64,000 nucleotides of DNA from Nocardioides panaciterrulae (GCF_013409645.1 NZ_JACCBG010000001.1:620001-684000); one strand, 5' to 3'; positions 1 to 9,698 are shown, numbered from the stretch's first letter. A program made the numbers and translations. The notes: generated by a model from the letters alone, not told the origin.

Positions 1-1
1 C

Positions 2-175
2 GCCACCGGCCTGACCGGCCACGAACTGCTGGCCGCGGTCGCGCAGCGGCGCGGCAGCGCCGACCCCTCGCTCGACGTGCCGGACCCCTACCGACGCGGT
101 CCCGAGGGCGCGCGGGCCGCCGCGGACCTGCTCACCGACCGGCTGCGCGCCATCTTAACTGCACTAGTTGGATAG
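2..175 (+). CDS. Low-molecular-weight protein-tyrosine phosphatase, C-terminal fragment
   Basis: Only the last 57 codons lie in the window. The reading frame is open from the left edge to a TAG at 173-175. The segment PDPYRRGPEGARAA followed by an amphipathic helix matches the C-terminal end of actinobacterial low-molecular-weight phosphatases, where the Asp of the DP motif is the general acid. Such phosphatases often sit with exopolysaccharide genes and dephosphorylate the chain-length tyrosine kinase, which would fit the polysaccharide locus 3.5 kb away. The catalytic Cys loop is outside the window, so the call rests on the DPY region alone. Confidence 0.55.
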   Translation, partial: ATGLTGHELLAAVAQRRGSADPSLDVPDPYRRGPEGARAAADLLTDRLRAILTALVG

Positions 176-191
176 AGTATGGTCACTCACT

Positions 192-1199
192 ATGGGTGAC
201 CTGATCACGACCACGTTCTTCTCGATCCTGGCCGCGGGCTTCGTGGTCGGGATCGTGGTCGGCCTGACCGGCATGGGCGGCGGGGCGCTGATGACCCCGG
301 CGCTGATCTTCCTCGGCGTGGGCGGCGCGGCGACCGTGGTGACCGCCGACGTGACCGCGGCGGCGATCTACAAGGCCGGCGGCGCCGTCACCCACGCCCG
401 CGAGGGGTCGCCCAACCTCGCGCTGGCGAAGTGGCTGGTGCTCGGGTCGGTGCCGTTCGCGCTGCTCGGGCCGTGGCTGATCCACGCGGTCGCGGGCCCG
501 GAGCCGGGCAGCCTGGACACGCTGCTCAAGGAGGCCATCGGCTTCGCGCTCCTGCTCGCCGCCACCACCTACGCCCTGCGGCTCTACATCAACCTGCGCC
601 GGGTGCGCAGCGGGGTCGGTGACGCCGATCCGAACCCGCCGGTCCGCCCGATCCCCACCCTGCTCGTCGGCGCCCTGGGCGGCCTGCTGGTCGGGATCAC
701 CAGCGTCGGCTCGGGCTCGGTGATCATGATCGCCCTGCTCATGCTCTACCCGGGCCTGTCCGCGGTGAAGCTGGTCGGCACCGACCTGGTGCAGGCCGTG
801 CCGCTCGTGCTCGCCGCCGCGATCTCCAACATCATCCTCAACGGCCTGGACTGGACGATCCTCATCCCGCTGGTGCTCGGCTCCACCCCGGGCACGATCC
901 TGGGCGCCAGGATCGCGCCCAAGGTGCCGCAGTCGTTCATCCGCCGCGGCATCGTGATCGTGCTGACCATGTCGGGCATCGCGCTGCTGGACAAGTCCGG
1001 CTGGGCGCCACTGGGTGCCGGCGAGGACCAGACCCACCCGGTGCTGATCGGGCTGGTCGGGATCGCGATGGTGGTCGTGGTGCCGCTCATCTGGGGTTTC
1101 CTGCGCAAGGAGCAGGGCCTGCCGTTCATGGGCGCGCCGACCGTGGCGGAGCTCGAGCGCCCGGGCTGGAAGCGCCGGAACCACGAGCCCGCGGAGTGA
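192..1199 (+). CDS. TauE/SafE-family sulfite/anion permease
   Basis: A 335-residue integral membrane protein of the TauE/SafE (DUF81) family, which exports sulfite or related organosulfur anions. The family's internal duplication is visible: GLTGMGGGALMTP at residues 24-36 is echoed by GITSVGSGSV in the second half, and each copy opens a block of hydrophobic helices. The ATG at 192 was preferred over an in-frame TTG at 168 because the latter overlaps the upstream gene. A TAGAGT -10-like hexamer lies at 173-178 and there is no clear Shine-Dalgarno. It is the gene just before cysD-cysN, so sulfate or sulfite movement is the likely job; the substrate is inferred. Confidence 0.85.
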   Translation: MGDLITTTFFSILAAGFVVGIVVGLTGMGGGALMTPALIFLGVGGAATVVTADVTAAAIYKAGGAVTHAREGSPNLALAKWLVLGSVPFALLGPWLIHAVAGPEPGSLDTLLKEAIGFALLLAATTYALRLYINLRRVRSGVGDADPNPPVRPIPTLLVGALGGLLVGITSVGSGSVIMIALLMLYPGLSAVKLVGTDLVQAVPLVLAAAISNIILNGLDWTILIPLVLGSTPGTILGARIAPKVPQSFIRRGIVIVLTMSGIALLDKSGWAPLGAGEDQTHPVLIGLVGIAMVVVVPLIWGFLRKEQGLPFMGAPTVAELERPGWKRRNHEPAE

Positions 1200-1293
1200 C
1201 TCGCCGCACCCTCCGGTCGCCACGGTTGTCCCCGCCGGGCCACAGCCCGATACGATGCTGGCTGCTGTCCCGAGGAGAGGTCCCCTTTCTGTC

Positions 1294-2208
1294 ATGACCG
1301 AAACGCACGCCGACTACCGGCTGAGTCAGCTCGACCAGCTGGAGGCGGAGTCGATCCACATCTTCCGTGAGGTCGCCGCCGAGTTCGAGAAGCCCGTCCT
1401 GATGTTCTCGGGGGGCAAGGACTCCATCGTGATGCTCCGCCTCGCGGAGAAGGCGTTCTACCCCGCGAAGATCCCGTTCCCGATCATGCAGGTCGAGACC
1501 GGCCTGGACTTCCCCGAGGTGATGGAGACCCGCGAACGCTGGGTCAGCCGCCTCGGCGTGCGGCTGGTGGTCGCGAGCATCGACGACGCGATCAAGAACG
1601 GCATCGTCGTTGACGACGGGAAGACCTCCCGCAACCGCTTGCAGATCGGCACGCTGCTGAACGCGATCGAGGAGAACGGCTTCACCGCCGCCTTCGGTGG
1701 CGGTCGCCGCGACGAGGAGAAGGCCCGCGCCAAGGAGCGCGTCTACTCCCACCGCGACGAGTTCGGCCAGTGGGACCCGAAGAACCAGCGCCCCGAGCTG
1801 TGGAGCCTGTTCAACGGCCGCCTGCACGCCGGCGAGCACATGCGGATCTTCCCGATCTCGAACTGGACCGAGCTCGACGTGTGGGCCTACATCGCCCGCG
1901 AGGGCATCGAGATCCCGTCGATCTACTTCGCCCACCAGCGCCGGGTCTTCGAGCGTGACGGCATGCTGATGACCGAGACCCCGCTGAACCCCTGCCGCGA
2001 GGGCGAGGTCGCCGAGGAGCGCACCGTGCGCTTCCGCACCTGCGGCGACATCTCCCTGACCGGCTGCGTGGAGTCCACGGCGAGCACCGTCGAGGAGGTC
2101 ATCGAGGAGATCGCGGTCGCCCGAGTGACCGAGCGTGGCGCCACCCGCGGCGACGACAAGTTCTCCGAGGCTGCCATGGAGGACCGCAAGAAGGAGGGCT
2201 ACTTCTGA
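1294..2208 (+). CDS. cysD: Sulfate adenylyltransferase subunit 2 (CysD)
   Basis: The 304-residue small subunit of ATP sulfurylase, which makes adenosine 5'-phosphosulfate from ATP and sulfate. The PP-loop SGGKDS is at residues 39-44, and the C-terminal block FRTCGDISLTGCVES is typical of CysD. The ATG at 1294 has the purine-rich GAGGAGAGG 14 bases upstream; in-frame codons from 1255 onward would add a tail the family lacks. A TACGAT hexamer at 1251-1256 may be its -10. The TGA overlaps the ATG of cysN by one base, so the two subunits should be translationally coupled. Confidence 0.96.
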   Translation: MTETHADYRLSQLDQLEAESIHIFREVAAEFEKPVLMFSGGKDSIVMLRLAEKAFYPAKIPFPIMQVETGLDFPEVMETRERWVSRLGVRLVVASIDDAIKNGIVVDDGKTSRNRLQIGTLLNAIEENGFTAAFGGGRRDEEKARAKERVYSHRDEFGQWDPKNQRPELWSLFNGRLHAGEHMRIFPISNWTELDVWAYIAREGIEIPSIYFAHQRRVFERDGMLMTETPLNPCREGEVAEERTVRFRTCGDISLTGCVESTASTVEEVIEEIAVARVTERGATRGDDKFSEAAMEDRKKEGYF

Positions 2209-3530
2209 TGGCTTCCCAGGAAACCAACACAGCGAACCCGAGCGCCGGCGAGCAGGCCGTCGAGATGGTCACCACGAACATGGACCTGCTGCGCTTCGCC
2301 ACCGCAGGCTCCGTGGACGACGGCAAGTCGACCCTGATCGGTCGGCTGCTGCTGGACTCCAAGTCGATCTTCGAGGACCAGCTCGAGGCCGTCGAGGCCA
2401 CCAGCCAGTCCCGCGGCTACGACTACACCGACCTCGCGCTGCTGACCGACGGCCTGCGCTCCGAGCGCGAGCAGGGCATCACGATCGACGTGGCGTACCG
2501 CTACTTCGCGACCCCGAACCGCAAGTTCATCATCGCCGACACCCCGGGCCACGTGCAGTACACCCGCAACATGGTCACCGGCGCCTCCACCGCCGACCTG
2601 GGCCTGGTGCTGGTCGACGCCCGCCAGGGCCTGACCGAGCAGTCCCGTCGGCACGCGGTGATCCTCTCGCTTTTGCGGGTCCCGCACCTGGTGCTCGCGG
2701 TGAACAAGATGGACCTCGTGGACTACTCCCAGGAGGTCTACGAGAAGATCCACGCCGAGTTCACCCAGTTCGCCACCAAGCTGGCGATCCCTGACCTCGA
2801 GGTCATCCCGATCTCCGCGCTCAAGGGCGACAACGTGGTCACGCGCTCGGAGAGCATGCCGTGGTACTCCGGTCCCACGCTGATGCACCACCTCGAGCAT
2901 GTGCACGTGGCCTCCGACCGCGACCTGGTCGACGTCCGCTTCCCGGTGCAGTACGTCGTGCGCCCGAAGTCCGACGAGCACCACGACTACCGCGGCTACG
3001 GCGGCCAGGTGGCCGGCGGCGTGCTGAAGCCGGGCGACGAGGTCGTCGTGCTGCCCTCGGGCATGACCTCGAAGATCCAGGCCATCGACCTCTTCGACAC
3101 CGACCTCGACGAGGCGTACCCGCCGATGTCGGTCACGGTCCGCCTCGAGGACGACGTTGACGTCTCCCGCGGCGACATGATCGCCCGGGTGAAGAACGCG
3201 CCGAAGCCGAGCCAGGACATCGACGCGATGGTCTGCTGGATGACCAACGAGCCGCTGCGCCCGCGCCAGAAGCTCGCCATCAAGCACACCACCCGCAGCG
3301 CCCGCGCGCTGGTGAAGGACATCCAGTACCGCCTGGACGTCAACACCCTGCACCGCGACCAGGAGACCAAGGAGCTCGGCCTCAACGAGATCGGCCGCGT
3401 CCAGCTGCGCACCACCGTGCCGCTGCTGTGCGACGCCTATTCGAAGAACCGCACCACCGGCTCCTTCATCCTCATCGACGAGGCGACCGGCGTCACCGTC
3501 GGCGCCGGCATGATAAATAGTGGGAACTGA
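2208..3530 (+). CDS. cysN: Sulfate adenylyltransferase subunit 1, GTPase (CysN)
   Basis: The 440-residue regulatory GTPase subunit that couples GTP hydrolysis to adenosine phosphosulfate formation by CysD. G1 is GSVDDGKS at residues 34-41, G3 is DTPGH, G4 is NKMD, and translation-factor-like beta barrels follow. At this length it is CysN alone: there is no fused APS-kinase (CysC) domain and no cysC, cysH or sulfotransferase gene was found in the window. The last codons (ATAAATAGTGGG) and the following 200 bases drop sharply in GC, so the edge of the polysaccharide island falls right at its stop. Confidence 0.96.
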   Translation: MASQETNTANPSAGEQAVEMVTTNMDLLRFATAGSVDDGKSTLIGRLLLDSKSIFEDQLEAVEATSQSRGYDYTDLALLTDGLRSEREQGITIDVAYRYFATPNRKFIIADTPGHVQYTRNMVTGASTADLGLVLVDARQGLTEQSRRHAVILSLLRVPHLVLAVNKMDLVDYSQEVYEKIHAEFTQFATKLAIPDLEVIPISALKGDNVVTRSESMPWYSGPTLMHHLEHVHVASDRDLVDVRFPVQYVVRPKSDEHHDYRGYGGQVAGGVLKPGDEVVVLPSGMTSKIQAIDLFDTDLDEAYPPMSVTVRLEDDVDVSRGDMIARVKNAPKPSQDIDAMVCWMTNEPLRPRQKLAIKHTTRSARALVKDIQYRLDVNTLHRDQETKELGLNEIGRVQLRTTVPLLCDAYSKNRTTGSFILIDEATGVTVGAGMINSGN

Positions 3531-3742
3531 GGTCCGCATCAACAAGTCGACAGTGGGAACGTCTTCGCAGCGCCCGACCGGATGCGAACCTAAGCGAGAT
3601 ACTTGCTAATTCTGCAAGTGCAAAAGTTGAGCTCGTATCAGGGTGTTACGCGGCAACTCAAACCTTGAAACGGCATGCGCCTAACCTGTAAGAAGAAATA
3701 GCTCCTTGGCGTGATAACTCTTACTGACAAATTGGAACTTCA

Positions 3743-4864
3743 ATGAGCAAATATTCCAACGATGCGGGGCGTGAGTCGATGCCGCATCGGGAACCGGTTC
3801 AGAGGGCGTTTCAAAACGTCTATGTTTATTACCCAAGGGGCTCTCGCACTGGCGGGCCGGAAGCTTTACATCAACTCGTCCACACACTGCGTGAGCAAGA
3901 CATAGCCGCCTATCTGGTCCCCACGGAATGGTCGCGCAGCGAGCGTCGAGTTCCCGAATACCGCTCTTACGATGCCCCCGAGGCGCAAGAGGTCGTCGAC
4001 CACGCGGACAACTGTGTTGTAGTGCCTGAAAGACTTGTCGGGCAATTGCGCGAATCTCGGAATGCCCAAAAGTTCTGTTGGTGGCTGAGCATCGACAACG
4101 CTCGAATATTCCAAGCGGAGCGAGCCTACCGCCAGAAGCGCGCGTACCGCAGTGACCCCGGGTTCGCCAATTTCATGCGCCGCTGGCTCGGGCATCGGAC
4201 ACCAGCCCTGGAGTGGCGAATTAGGGGCCTGGGCGCGGTGCAGCACCTGACACAATCGCAGTACGCGTGGAGCTATCTAAACAGCCGTTTCGACATTCTA
4301 CCTTCAGCTCTTTCTGACTACACCCCCCTTGTCTCGATCGGGACTCCCCGCCGCGCCGATCGCGTCGTCATCTCGTTCAATCCCGCTAAGGGCGGAGAAT
4401 ATGTCGAAGGGGTAAAGTCGCTATTGGCGGGAACCATTGAGTGGGTGGCCATCGAAGGCATGTCCACGGAAGAGGTACACGGTGCTCTCGGTCGTAGCGA
4501 CATCTATCTCGATCTCGGCCACCAACCAGGCAAAGACCGTTTGCCACGAGAAGCTGCCGCGGCGGGCGCGGTCGTTGTGCTGATGCGGCGGGGTGCAGGG
4601 GCATACAGTCAGGACACCCCCATCCCAGCAGAACATAAAGTCAATCCCAACGGTGACATTTCCCGAAATGCTGCCGACGTCCTCTTATCTCTACAATCCA
4701 ATCTCGCGGCTGCTCGGCATGCGCAATCGCAGTACAGAAAGTCTGTTGCAGCCGAACGGGAAGTATTTAGGCGTGAGGTCATGGCCATCTTCGGTCGTCG
4801 GCAGTTCGGATGGGACCATGGATCAGCAATTGGCGCTGCGTCGTGGATGTCGAGAAGCGATTGA
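3743..4864 (+). CDS. Glycosyltransferase-like protein of the polysaccharide locus
   Basis: A 373-residue soluble protein. The N-terminal YYPRGSRTGGPEALHQL looks like the glycine-rich donor loop seen near the start of GT-B glycosyltransferases and in unnamed capsule or O-antigen cluster proteins. A later stretch (DLGHQPGKDRLPREAAAAG) resembles the C-terminal Rossmann half, where conserved acidic residues contact the nucleotide sugar. It is the first gene after the GC drop behind cysN and overlaps the flippase gene. I do not recognise an exact family; it could also be a non-catalytic polysaccharide protein. The acceptor and sugar cannot be read from the sequence. Confidence 0.55.
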   Translation: MSKYSNDAGRESMPHREPVQRAFQNVYVYYPRGSRTGGPEALHQLVHTLREQDIAAYLVPTEWSRSERRVPEYRSYDAPEAQEVVDHADNCVVVPERLVGQLRESRNAQKFCWWLSIDNARIFQAERAYRQKRAYRSDPGFANFMRRWLGHRTPALEWRIRGLGAVQHLTQSQYAWSYLNSRFDILPSALSDYTPLVSIGTPRRADRVVISFNPAKGGEYVEGVKSLLAGTIEWVAIEGMSTEEVHGALGRSDIYLDLGHQPGKDRLPREAAAAGAVVVLMRRGAGAYSQDTPIPAEHKVNPNGDISRNAADVLLSLQSNLAAARHAQSQYRKSVAAEREVFRREVMAIFGRRQFGWDHGSAIGAASWMSRSD

Positions 4865-6129
4865 CAGGGAAATCCTCCCTGATTGGCAGATTTGTCGGGT
4901 TCTCGACACTTCCTTTCTTTGGAATGATTGCTTCCTTCGGGGCAATTCCGGTTGTAGCGCGTCATTGTGGCTCTCAGCAGTGGGCAGGCCTGGCGATCGG
5001 TCTCTCGGTAGGCGCGTGCGCGGCTATCTTCGTCAACTACGGATGGTCGCTGACGGGACCATCTGCCGTTGCGCAATCGGATTGGGATGAACGTCGGCGG
5101 CTCTACGCAGACAGTTTGGCCGTTCGCTCTCTTGTCTTTGCGCTGGTGGCGCCACCAGCGATACTGCTGGCGACATTCCTCGCGCCGGCGGCAGGCCGAA
5201 GCCTTAGTGCGATAGCCGCGGCGGGATCGACATTTAACGGCATGTCCATCGCTTGGTATTGCATCGGGATGGGCGAGCCAGCAGCAATCGCTATTTTCGA
5301 ACTCTTCCCGCGTATCTTGGCAGCGGTTGTGGCTGCAGGATGCATAGGGCTCGGTGGGCCAGTCGAACTCTTCCCGGCGACACAATTCGTCGCTGTCGCC
5401 GCTGGTGTGGGAACGCATGCAGGCATGACCCTTCGGCGGGAGTCGGCTCACCCGCGTGGTCACCTTCCGAAGCGTCTTGGTTCGCTTCTCGTCCGGGGCT
5501 TTCCCGCCATGGTTGTCGAGGGAGCAGCGGGACTATATGCGTCGGCGGCGGCAGCGATAGTAAGTACACAAGCGGCGCCTGCCAGCGTATCTTCGTACAG
5601 TAGTGGGGATCGACTGTATAGGATCGGCCTAAGCGGTTTGTCCGCCGTAAGCAATGCTAATCAAAGTTGGATAGCGGAGACTACGGGTGCGACGCGGGGG
5701 CGACGGGCACTTAGATCGATGGTAGCTCTCAGCCTCGCTGGAGCTATGGGCATGATCACACTCGCTTGGATTGGAACACCCGCCTCGCATCTGATTTTTG
5801 GGCCTCACTTCATTAAACCTTCGACCTCCTTGGCATTTGGCATTTGCTTCTTTGCTGTTGCCGTCAACACAGGGCAGGCGCGATTTGTCCTAGCGCCGTC
5901 TGGCAGGACGAGGGAACTGATGATCGGGACTTTCGCCGGTGCAGCGACTGGCGTGCCGGCGATTGCCTTGGGTGCGGGTATGGCTGGAGCTGCTGGAGCG
6001 GCGTTTGGACTGGCGGTTAGTCAAGTCGTTGTATGCGCGACGTTGGCATATCCAACGGCTCGAGTCCTCAAGTCTCTGTATCGTGAAAATGCGGACCAAG
6101 AACTAGTTGGAACGGAGGCACGGGATTAA
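4810..6129 (+). CDS. Polysaccharide flippase (Wzx-like) membrane protein
   Basis: About 439 residues, almost entirely hydrophobic, with roughly a dozen membrane segments and short charged loops. Its size and position among glycosyltransferases fit a Wzx/MATE-type flippase that moves lipid-linked repeat units across the membrane. The SSGDRLYRIGLSGLSAVSNAN segment falls where such proteins carry the start of their second half. The start is uncertain: ATG 4810 overlaps the upstream gene by 55 bases, while GTG 4843 or a TTG at 4861 (overlapping the upstream TGA) would give less overlap. Sampled GC here is near 55 % (33 of 60 at 5821-5880). Confidence 0.7.
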   Translation: MGPWISNWRCVVDVEKRLTGKSSLIGRFVGFSTLPFFGMIASFGAIPVVARHCGSQQWAGLAIGLSVGACAAIFVNYGWSLTGPSAVAQSDWDERRRLYADSLAVRSLVFALVAPPAILLATFLAPAAGRSLSAIAAAGSTFNGMSIAWYCIGMGEPAAIAIFELFPRILAAVVAAGCIGLGGPVELFPATQFVAVAAGVGTHAGMTLRRESAHPRGHLPKRLGSLLVRGFPAMVVEGAAGLYASAAAAIVSTQAAPASVSSYSSGDRLYRIGLSGLSAVSNANQSWIAETTGATRGRRALRSMVALSLAGAMGMITLAWIGTPASHLIFGPHFIKPSTSLAFGICFFAVAVNTGQARFVLAPSGRTRELMIGTFAGAATGVPAIALGAGMAGAAGAAFGLAVSQVVVCATLAYPTARVLKSLYRENADQELVGTEARD

Positions 6130-6145
6130 TCGCCCGTAGATTTCT

Positions 6146-7030
6146 ATGAGTCACGAGCTGCTTGGCGTCGAAATCGTCGTTCCTACCTACTGTCCAGATG
6201 CTTACGCAATCGAGAATATCGCTCGCATGGGTCGTATGGCGCCTACGGTGGTCGTCGACGACGGCAGCCCTCCGGGTGGATCGGCGTATCTTAGCGAAAT
6301 TGCCGCACTTCCGGGAGTTCACTTACTTTCCTTGCCGATAAACTCCGGCATTGCGGCGGCCCTGAATTTAGGGGTTGTAGATTGCATTCGCCGCGGCGCC
6401 GAATTCGTGATGACGTTCGACCAAGATTCGAGTCCGAGCGATAAGTACGTTGTCGAAATCATGCGAGCGCTCCGACGGACCAATCTGAATAATCTTGGGT
6501 GCATTGGTCCAGGGGTCGTCTCGGGTCGGAAGGTTAGGGGCATCTTTCTCGGCAGCGACCTAGTCACTACAACACAAATCATTCAGAGTGGAATGGTCAT
6601 CCCTAAATCAACGGTCCAGCGCATCGGACTGTTTGACGAAGACTTATTCATCGACGCTGTTGACACTGACTACTGTCTGCGCATGCGTAGAGCCGGTCTT
6701 CAAGTGTTGGCCGACCCTGAGCTTAGTCTCGAACACAGGCTGGGCGCGGGCGACGGGTCCAGGCAGATCAGAATCGGGCCGTTTCGACCGACGGCAACGT
6801 TCCATTCGGCAGCTCGCCGTTACTACATCAATAGAAATCTTGTCCACACGCTGAGGCGATATGGCCTGCGGGAGCCGAGATGGGCTGCACTGATCGTCCG
6901 CCGCGTTATGATTCGCAATCTTTTGGCATGCCTTCTCGAAGATCATCGCCGCGGAAAAGTTCGAGCGGCGGGCTTGGGTCTGTGGGACGGCTTCCGCGGT
7001 GAATCCGGCAAATGCCGACACATATTCTGA
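6146..7030 (+). CDS. Family 2 glycosyltransferase, rhamnosyltransferase-like
   Basis: A 294-residue GT-A enzyme. VVVDDGSPPGG at residues 36-45 is the nucleotide-binding strand and loop, and TFDQDSSPS with Asp92 and Asp94 is the metal-binding DxD. The spacing and the FDQDS wording match bacterial rhamnosyltransferases of the WbbL/RfbF type. FDEDLFIDAVDTDYCLRMR supplies the usual ED-type catalytic region. It starts 16 bases after the flippase stop and probably shares its transcript. It should add one sugar to the lipid-linked repeat unit on the inner membrane face; rhamnose is inferred from family resemblance. Confidence 0.85.
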   Translation: MSHELLGVEIVVPTYCPDAYAIENIARMGRMAPTVVVDDGSPPGGSAYLSEIAALPGVHLLSLPINSGIAAALNLGVVDCIRRGAEFVMTFDQDSSPSDKYVVEIMRALRRTNLNNLGCIGPGVVSGRKVRGIFLGSDLVTTTQIIQSGMVIPKSTVQRIGLFDEDLFIDAVDTDYCLRMRRAGLQVLADPELSLEHRLGAGDGSRQIRIGPFRPTATFHSAARRYYINRNLVHTLRRYGLREPRWAALIVRRVMIRNLLACLLEDHRRGKVRAAGLGLWDGFRGESGKCRHIF

Positions 7031-7450
7031 GTTCCCTTTCGGCACCCGGCCCGGACGTGATGCGGCCGATCACGGTGTGTGAGTTGACTGCCCGAACCTT
7101 CAGCTCGCCCCATCCGAAGCGTCTCGCGGTTGGATGGATCCTCTTGGGAATGCTGCAGGTGAACTTTTAGTTAACCGGTGCGTTCATTGTTGCGATTCGT
7201 CTCCGTCAGTGTTCCTAGCGAGCACGCGCCACCGCTTCGGGTCGTCGTTGAGGGCCGAAGTGAGGCGGTGCGTAACCTCAAGGACGTGGTACGCCAATTC
7301 ATGGATCTGGGCGCGAAAAATGCTTTAGTGATAGCCTGTCGCAGACAGCTGGTGCTTCCTGAACGTCGGGGGCTTCGGCAAAGTTTCTGAAGTCGATCCT
7401 CAGGCGTCTATCCCTATTCATCAACCGATATTGTTGTGCAGGAGTCTGCG
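7031..7450 (+). other. 420-base gap in polysaccharide locus, no recognised gene
   Basis: No reading frame here resembles a known protein. A 70-codon open frame at 7178-7390 has no good ribosome site and no recognised motif. The stretch could be the remains of a lost glycosyltransferase or the leader of the next gene. An AGGAG at 7440-7444 is the ribosome site of the following gene. Confidence 0.4.
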
Positions 7451-8617
7451 TTGACCCCGAAAAGTGAATTTGGGAGCCGGCCCGCTCTGGTCCTGTATCC
7501 CATGCACGGGACCCACAAAATGGTGACGGAAGGTTATCGAACGCGCGACGCCCACCTATTGGAGTGGTTTGTCAAGCTGCTTCAGGGTGGCCGTCACGTT
7601 GATGTTCGTTCCAGGCCGGAACCTTTTCCTCGGCAAGAATTCACGACGTGGTTCCGCCACTCTAGGCCCCTGGCCGGCGTGCAGGACAACCGGAGGAGCG
7701 TCATTGCCGTTCCTCCGCTTCGTGATCGTCAGCGATGGTGGGTACGATCCGTTCGGCATTATGAGTTCCCTCGTCAGTCGGCCGCACTTCCGGCGATCGC
7801 TTGGAATCCCTTGGTCGCCGCGAAACTTCTAGCCGACGACTCGATCCGTCCCCGTTTACTGACGGTCGATCTCCTTGACGATTGGACCATTCACCCGGCC
7901 TTCGGAGGCATTCAGTCTTCAGTGCGGCCTGCGTACGAGCGGATTTTTGGCGAGGCGGACAACGTGGTTGCCAACGCCGAGGGCACGCTGGACCTCGCTC
8001 GGCGATTCGGGCGGGATGACGCCATTCTGATTCCCAACGGCTGCGATCCCGAGCGGTTCTCTACTACCTCGATCGCTACTGGGCCCCTCACAGTTGGGTA
8101 CTTGGGCAAAATTGGTTCGCGACTGCACTTTGACTTGATCGCGGAGGTCATGTCCCTGTGTCAAGACTGCGATTTCGTCTTTGCTGGCCCGACGATGGAC
8201 CGCCGGGCCCGGTCTTTCATGAGGTCCCTGCCTAGTAACGCAGTTCATGTCGGAGACGTGCCGTACCCCAGGGTGCCTGAATTTCTCCAGCGTCTCGATA
8301 TAGGCTGGATTCCCCACAGGGTCGGGGAGGGCGAAGTTGGTGGCGATGCCATAAAACTCTATGAGTACAGGGCATGCGGGCTCCCCGTCCTATCCACGCC
8401 GATCTCTGGTGTGGCTGAGCGGGGCTTGCGCGACGTGACGATACGGGATTCAGCGCGTCAGCACGCGGACTGGATTCATGAGCGTGCATCACAAAGTACA
8501 TTTCGTATCCGCCGCGCTGAAGATATTCCAGCGGGGCTTACCTGGAAATCCAAAGCGCAGGTGATGCTGGACTTGCTGGATATTCATGACTACGTCGGGT
8601 CGTCGGGCGATGGATGA
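7451..8617 (+). CDS. GT4-type glycosyltransferase
   Basis: About 388 residues with a GT-B layout: an N-terminal acceptor half, then VGYLGKIGSRLHFDLI opening the donor half, and DAIKLYEYRACGLPVLSTP, the conserved E-x7-E-like nucleotide-sugar contact of family GT4. TTG 7451 is preferred because AGGAG lies six bases before it; a GTG at 7436 in the same frame has none. It overlaps the next glycosyltransferase gene. It probably transfers one sugar in repeat-unit assembly; the sugar is unknown. Confidence 0.78.
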   Translation: MTPKSEFGSRPALVLYPMHGTHKMVTEGYRTRDAHLLEWFVKLLQGGRHVDVRSRPEPFPRQEFTTWFRHSRPLAGVQDNRRSVIAVPPLRDRQRWWVRSVRHYEFPRQSAALPAIAWNPLVAAKLLADDSIRPRLLTVDLLDDWTIHPAFGGIQSSVRPAYERIFGEADNVVANAEGTLDLARRFGRDDAILIPNGCDPERFSTTSIATGPLTVGYLGKIGSRLHFDLIAEVMSLCQDCDFVFAGPTMDRRARSFMRSLPSNAVHVGDVPYPRVPEFLQRLDIGWIPHRVGEGEVGGDAIKLYEYRACGLPVLSTPISGVAERGLRDVTIRDSARQHADWIHERASQSTFRIRRAEDIPAGLTWKSKAQVMLDLLDIHDYVGSSGDG

Positions 8618-9698
8618 TTTGTTCATCATCCTGTCGCCCACCGCGTCCGGTAATGCGTTAGGGCGAGCGTTGAGCATGGCGTTGGTTGCACGTGAACTGG
8701 GGGAGTGCCGCCTGTTTGCCCCAGAGTCGAGCAGTCGATGGCTACCCGCAGCGCAGTTTCCGGTAGCCGTTGACGATCTGCCTTCGCCCAACCTATTCGG
8801 TAAGCGGGTTCGCGATTGGAGTCACGACAGACGCATTGTGGTATGGTCCTGCAAGTCAATCTCACCCTTGCCGAGATATCTAAGAGCGTTGCGTCGGGCT
8901 GTCCCGGAGGACCGTTTGTGTGTGGTCGTCGACTTCGACGATGACGACGCGGGTCTTGCGGAAATGTTTGTGGCTCGTTCCGTGCGAAATGCTGTGAAGC
9001 TGAACCGACTGCGCTCGGGGTCCGCGACCAGGATTCGGCGGGCGCAGCGAAGGGCAGTCAGGGTCGCAAACGCTCGTTCGGTCGCTACGTGGGCCCTCGG
9101 GCCACACGTGCCCGGAAATCATCTGCCGTCCGTGCGAATTCCCCACGTGCGGCACCGCATGCTGGTCGGGCACCCCTCCTTCTCCAGAGATCGCCCGATT
9201 AGAGTCGGATTCCTGGGAACCTGGCGTGCCCACAAGGGAGGTGATGCCCTCATGCGGCTAGCCGAGACAAAAGGGTTCAAGCTGGTCACGTTTTCTCAGA
9301 AGGGCGTTGTCGCCGCCCCGGGTTTGGAAGTTCTTGACCCCTCAACTCCGTTGTCGGCCGCTTACTCGCGGATCGACGTCCTAGCTCTGCCGATGTCCAC
9401 CGACCCAGCAAGTCTCCGGCAGCTTCCGGCTAAATTGGTTGACGCGTTTTCTGCGGGAGTGCCTGTCGTGGCCACGCCAACGCCGGCCATCACCGAGATA
9501 GCTGGCACTGCCATCACTTATCTGGACGATTGGACCGATATTACTCAGGTCCAGCGGGTCATGCGGGAAGCGGTCAGCGATTACTCGAAAGTGCGGATGG
9601 AGGTTGTTTGGCGAGAACGTCTCAGTCCGGGTGAGGTATCTAAGCAATTATCTCTGCTGCTTGCAAAGACACGTTCGGCTGCGTGCGGGAACACGTAA
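8586..9698 (+). CDS. Glycosyltransferase of the polysaccharide locus
   Basis: A 370-residue protein with a GT-B-like C-terminal half: VGFLGTWRAHKGGDALMRLA, then ALPMSTDPASLRQLPAKLVDAFSAG followed by a PVVATPTPAI turn, the usual donor-binding run. The N-terminal ILSPTASGNALGRALSMAL is the expected glycine-rich start. Two starts are possible: ATG 8586 with GGA just upstream, or ATG 8610, which begins closer to the first beta strand and overlaps the upstream stop by eight bases. After its TAA at 9696-9698 the same frame stays open to about 9893 (see the next entry). Confidence 0.72.
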   Translation: MTTSGRRAMDDLFIILSPTASGNALGRALSMALVARELGECRLFAPESSSRWLPAAQFPVAVDDLPSPNLFGKRVRDWSHDRRIVVWSCKSISPLPRYLRALRRAVPEDRLCVVVDFDDDDAGLAEMFVARSVRNAVKLNRLRSGSATRIRRAQRRAVRVANARSVATWALGPHVPGNHLPSVRIPHVRHRMLVGHPSFSRDRPIRVGFLGTWRAHKGGDALMRLAETKGFKLVTFSQKGVVAAPGLEVLDPSTPLSAAYSRIDVLALPMSTDPASLRQLPAKLVDAFSAGVPVVATPTPAITEIAGTAITYLDDWTDITQVQRVMREAVSDYSKVRMEVVWRERLSPGEVSKQLSLLLAKTRSAACGNT

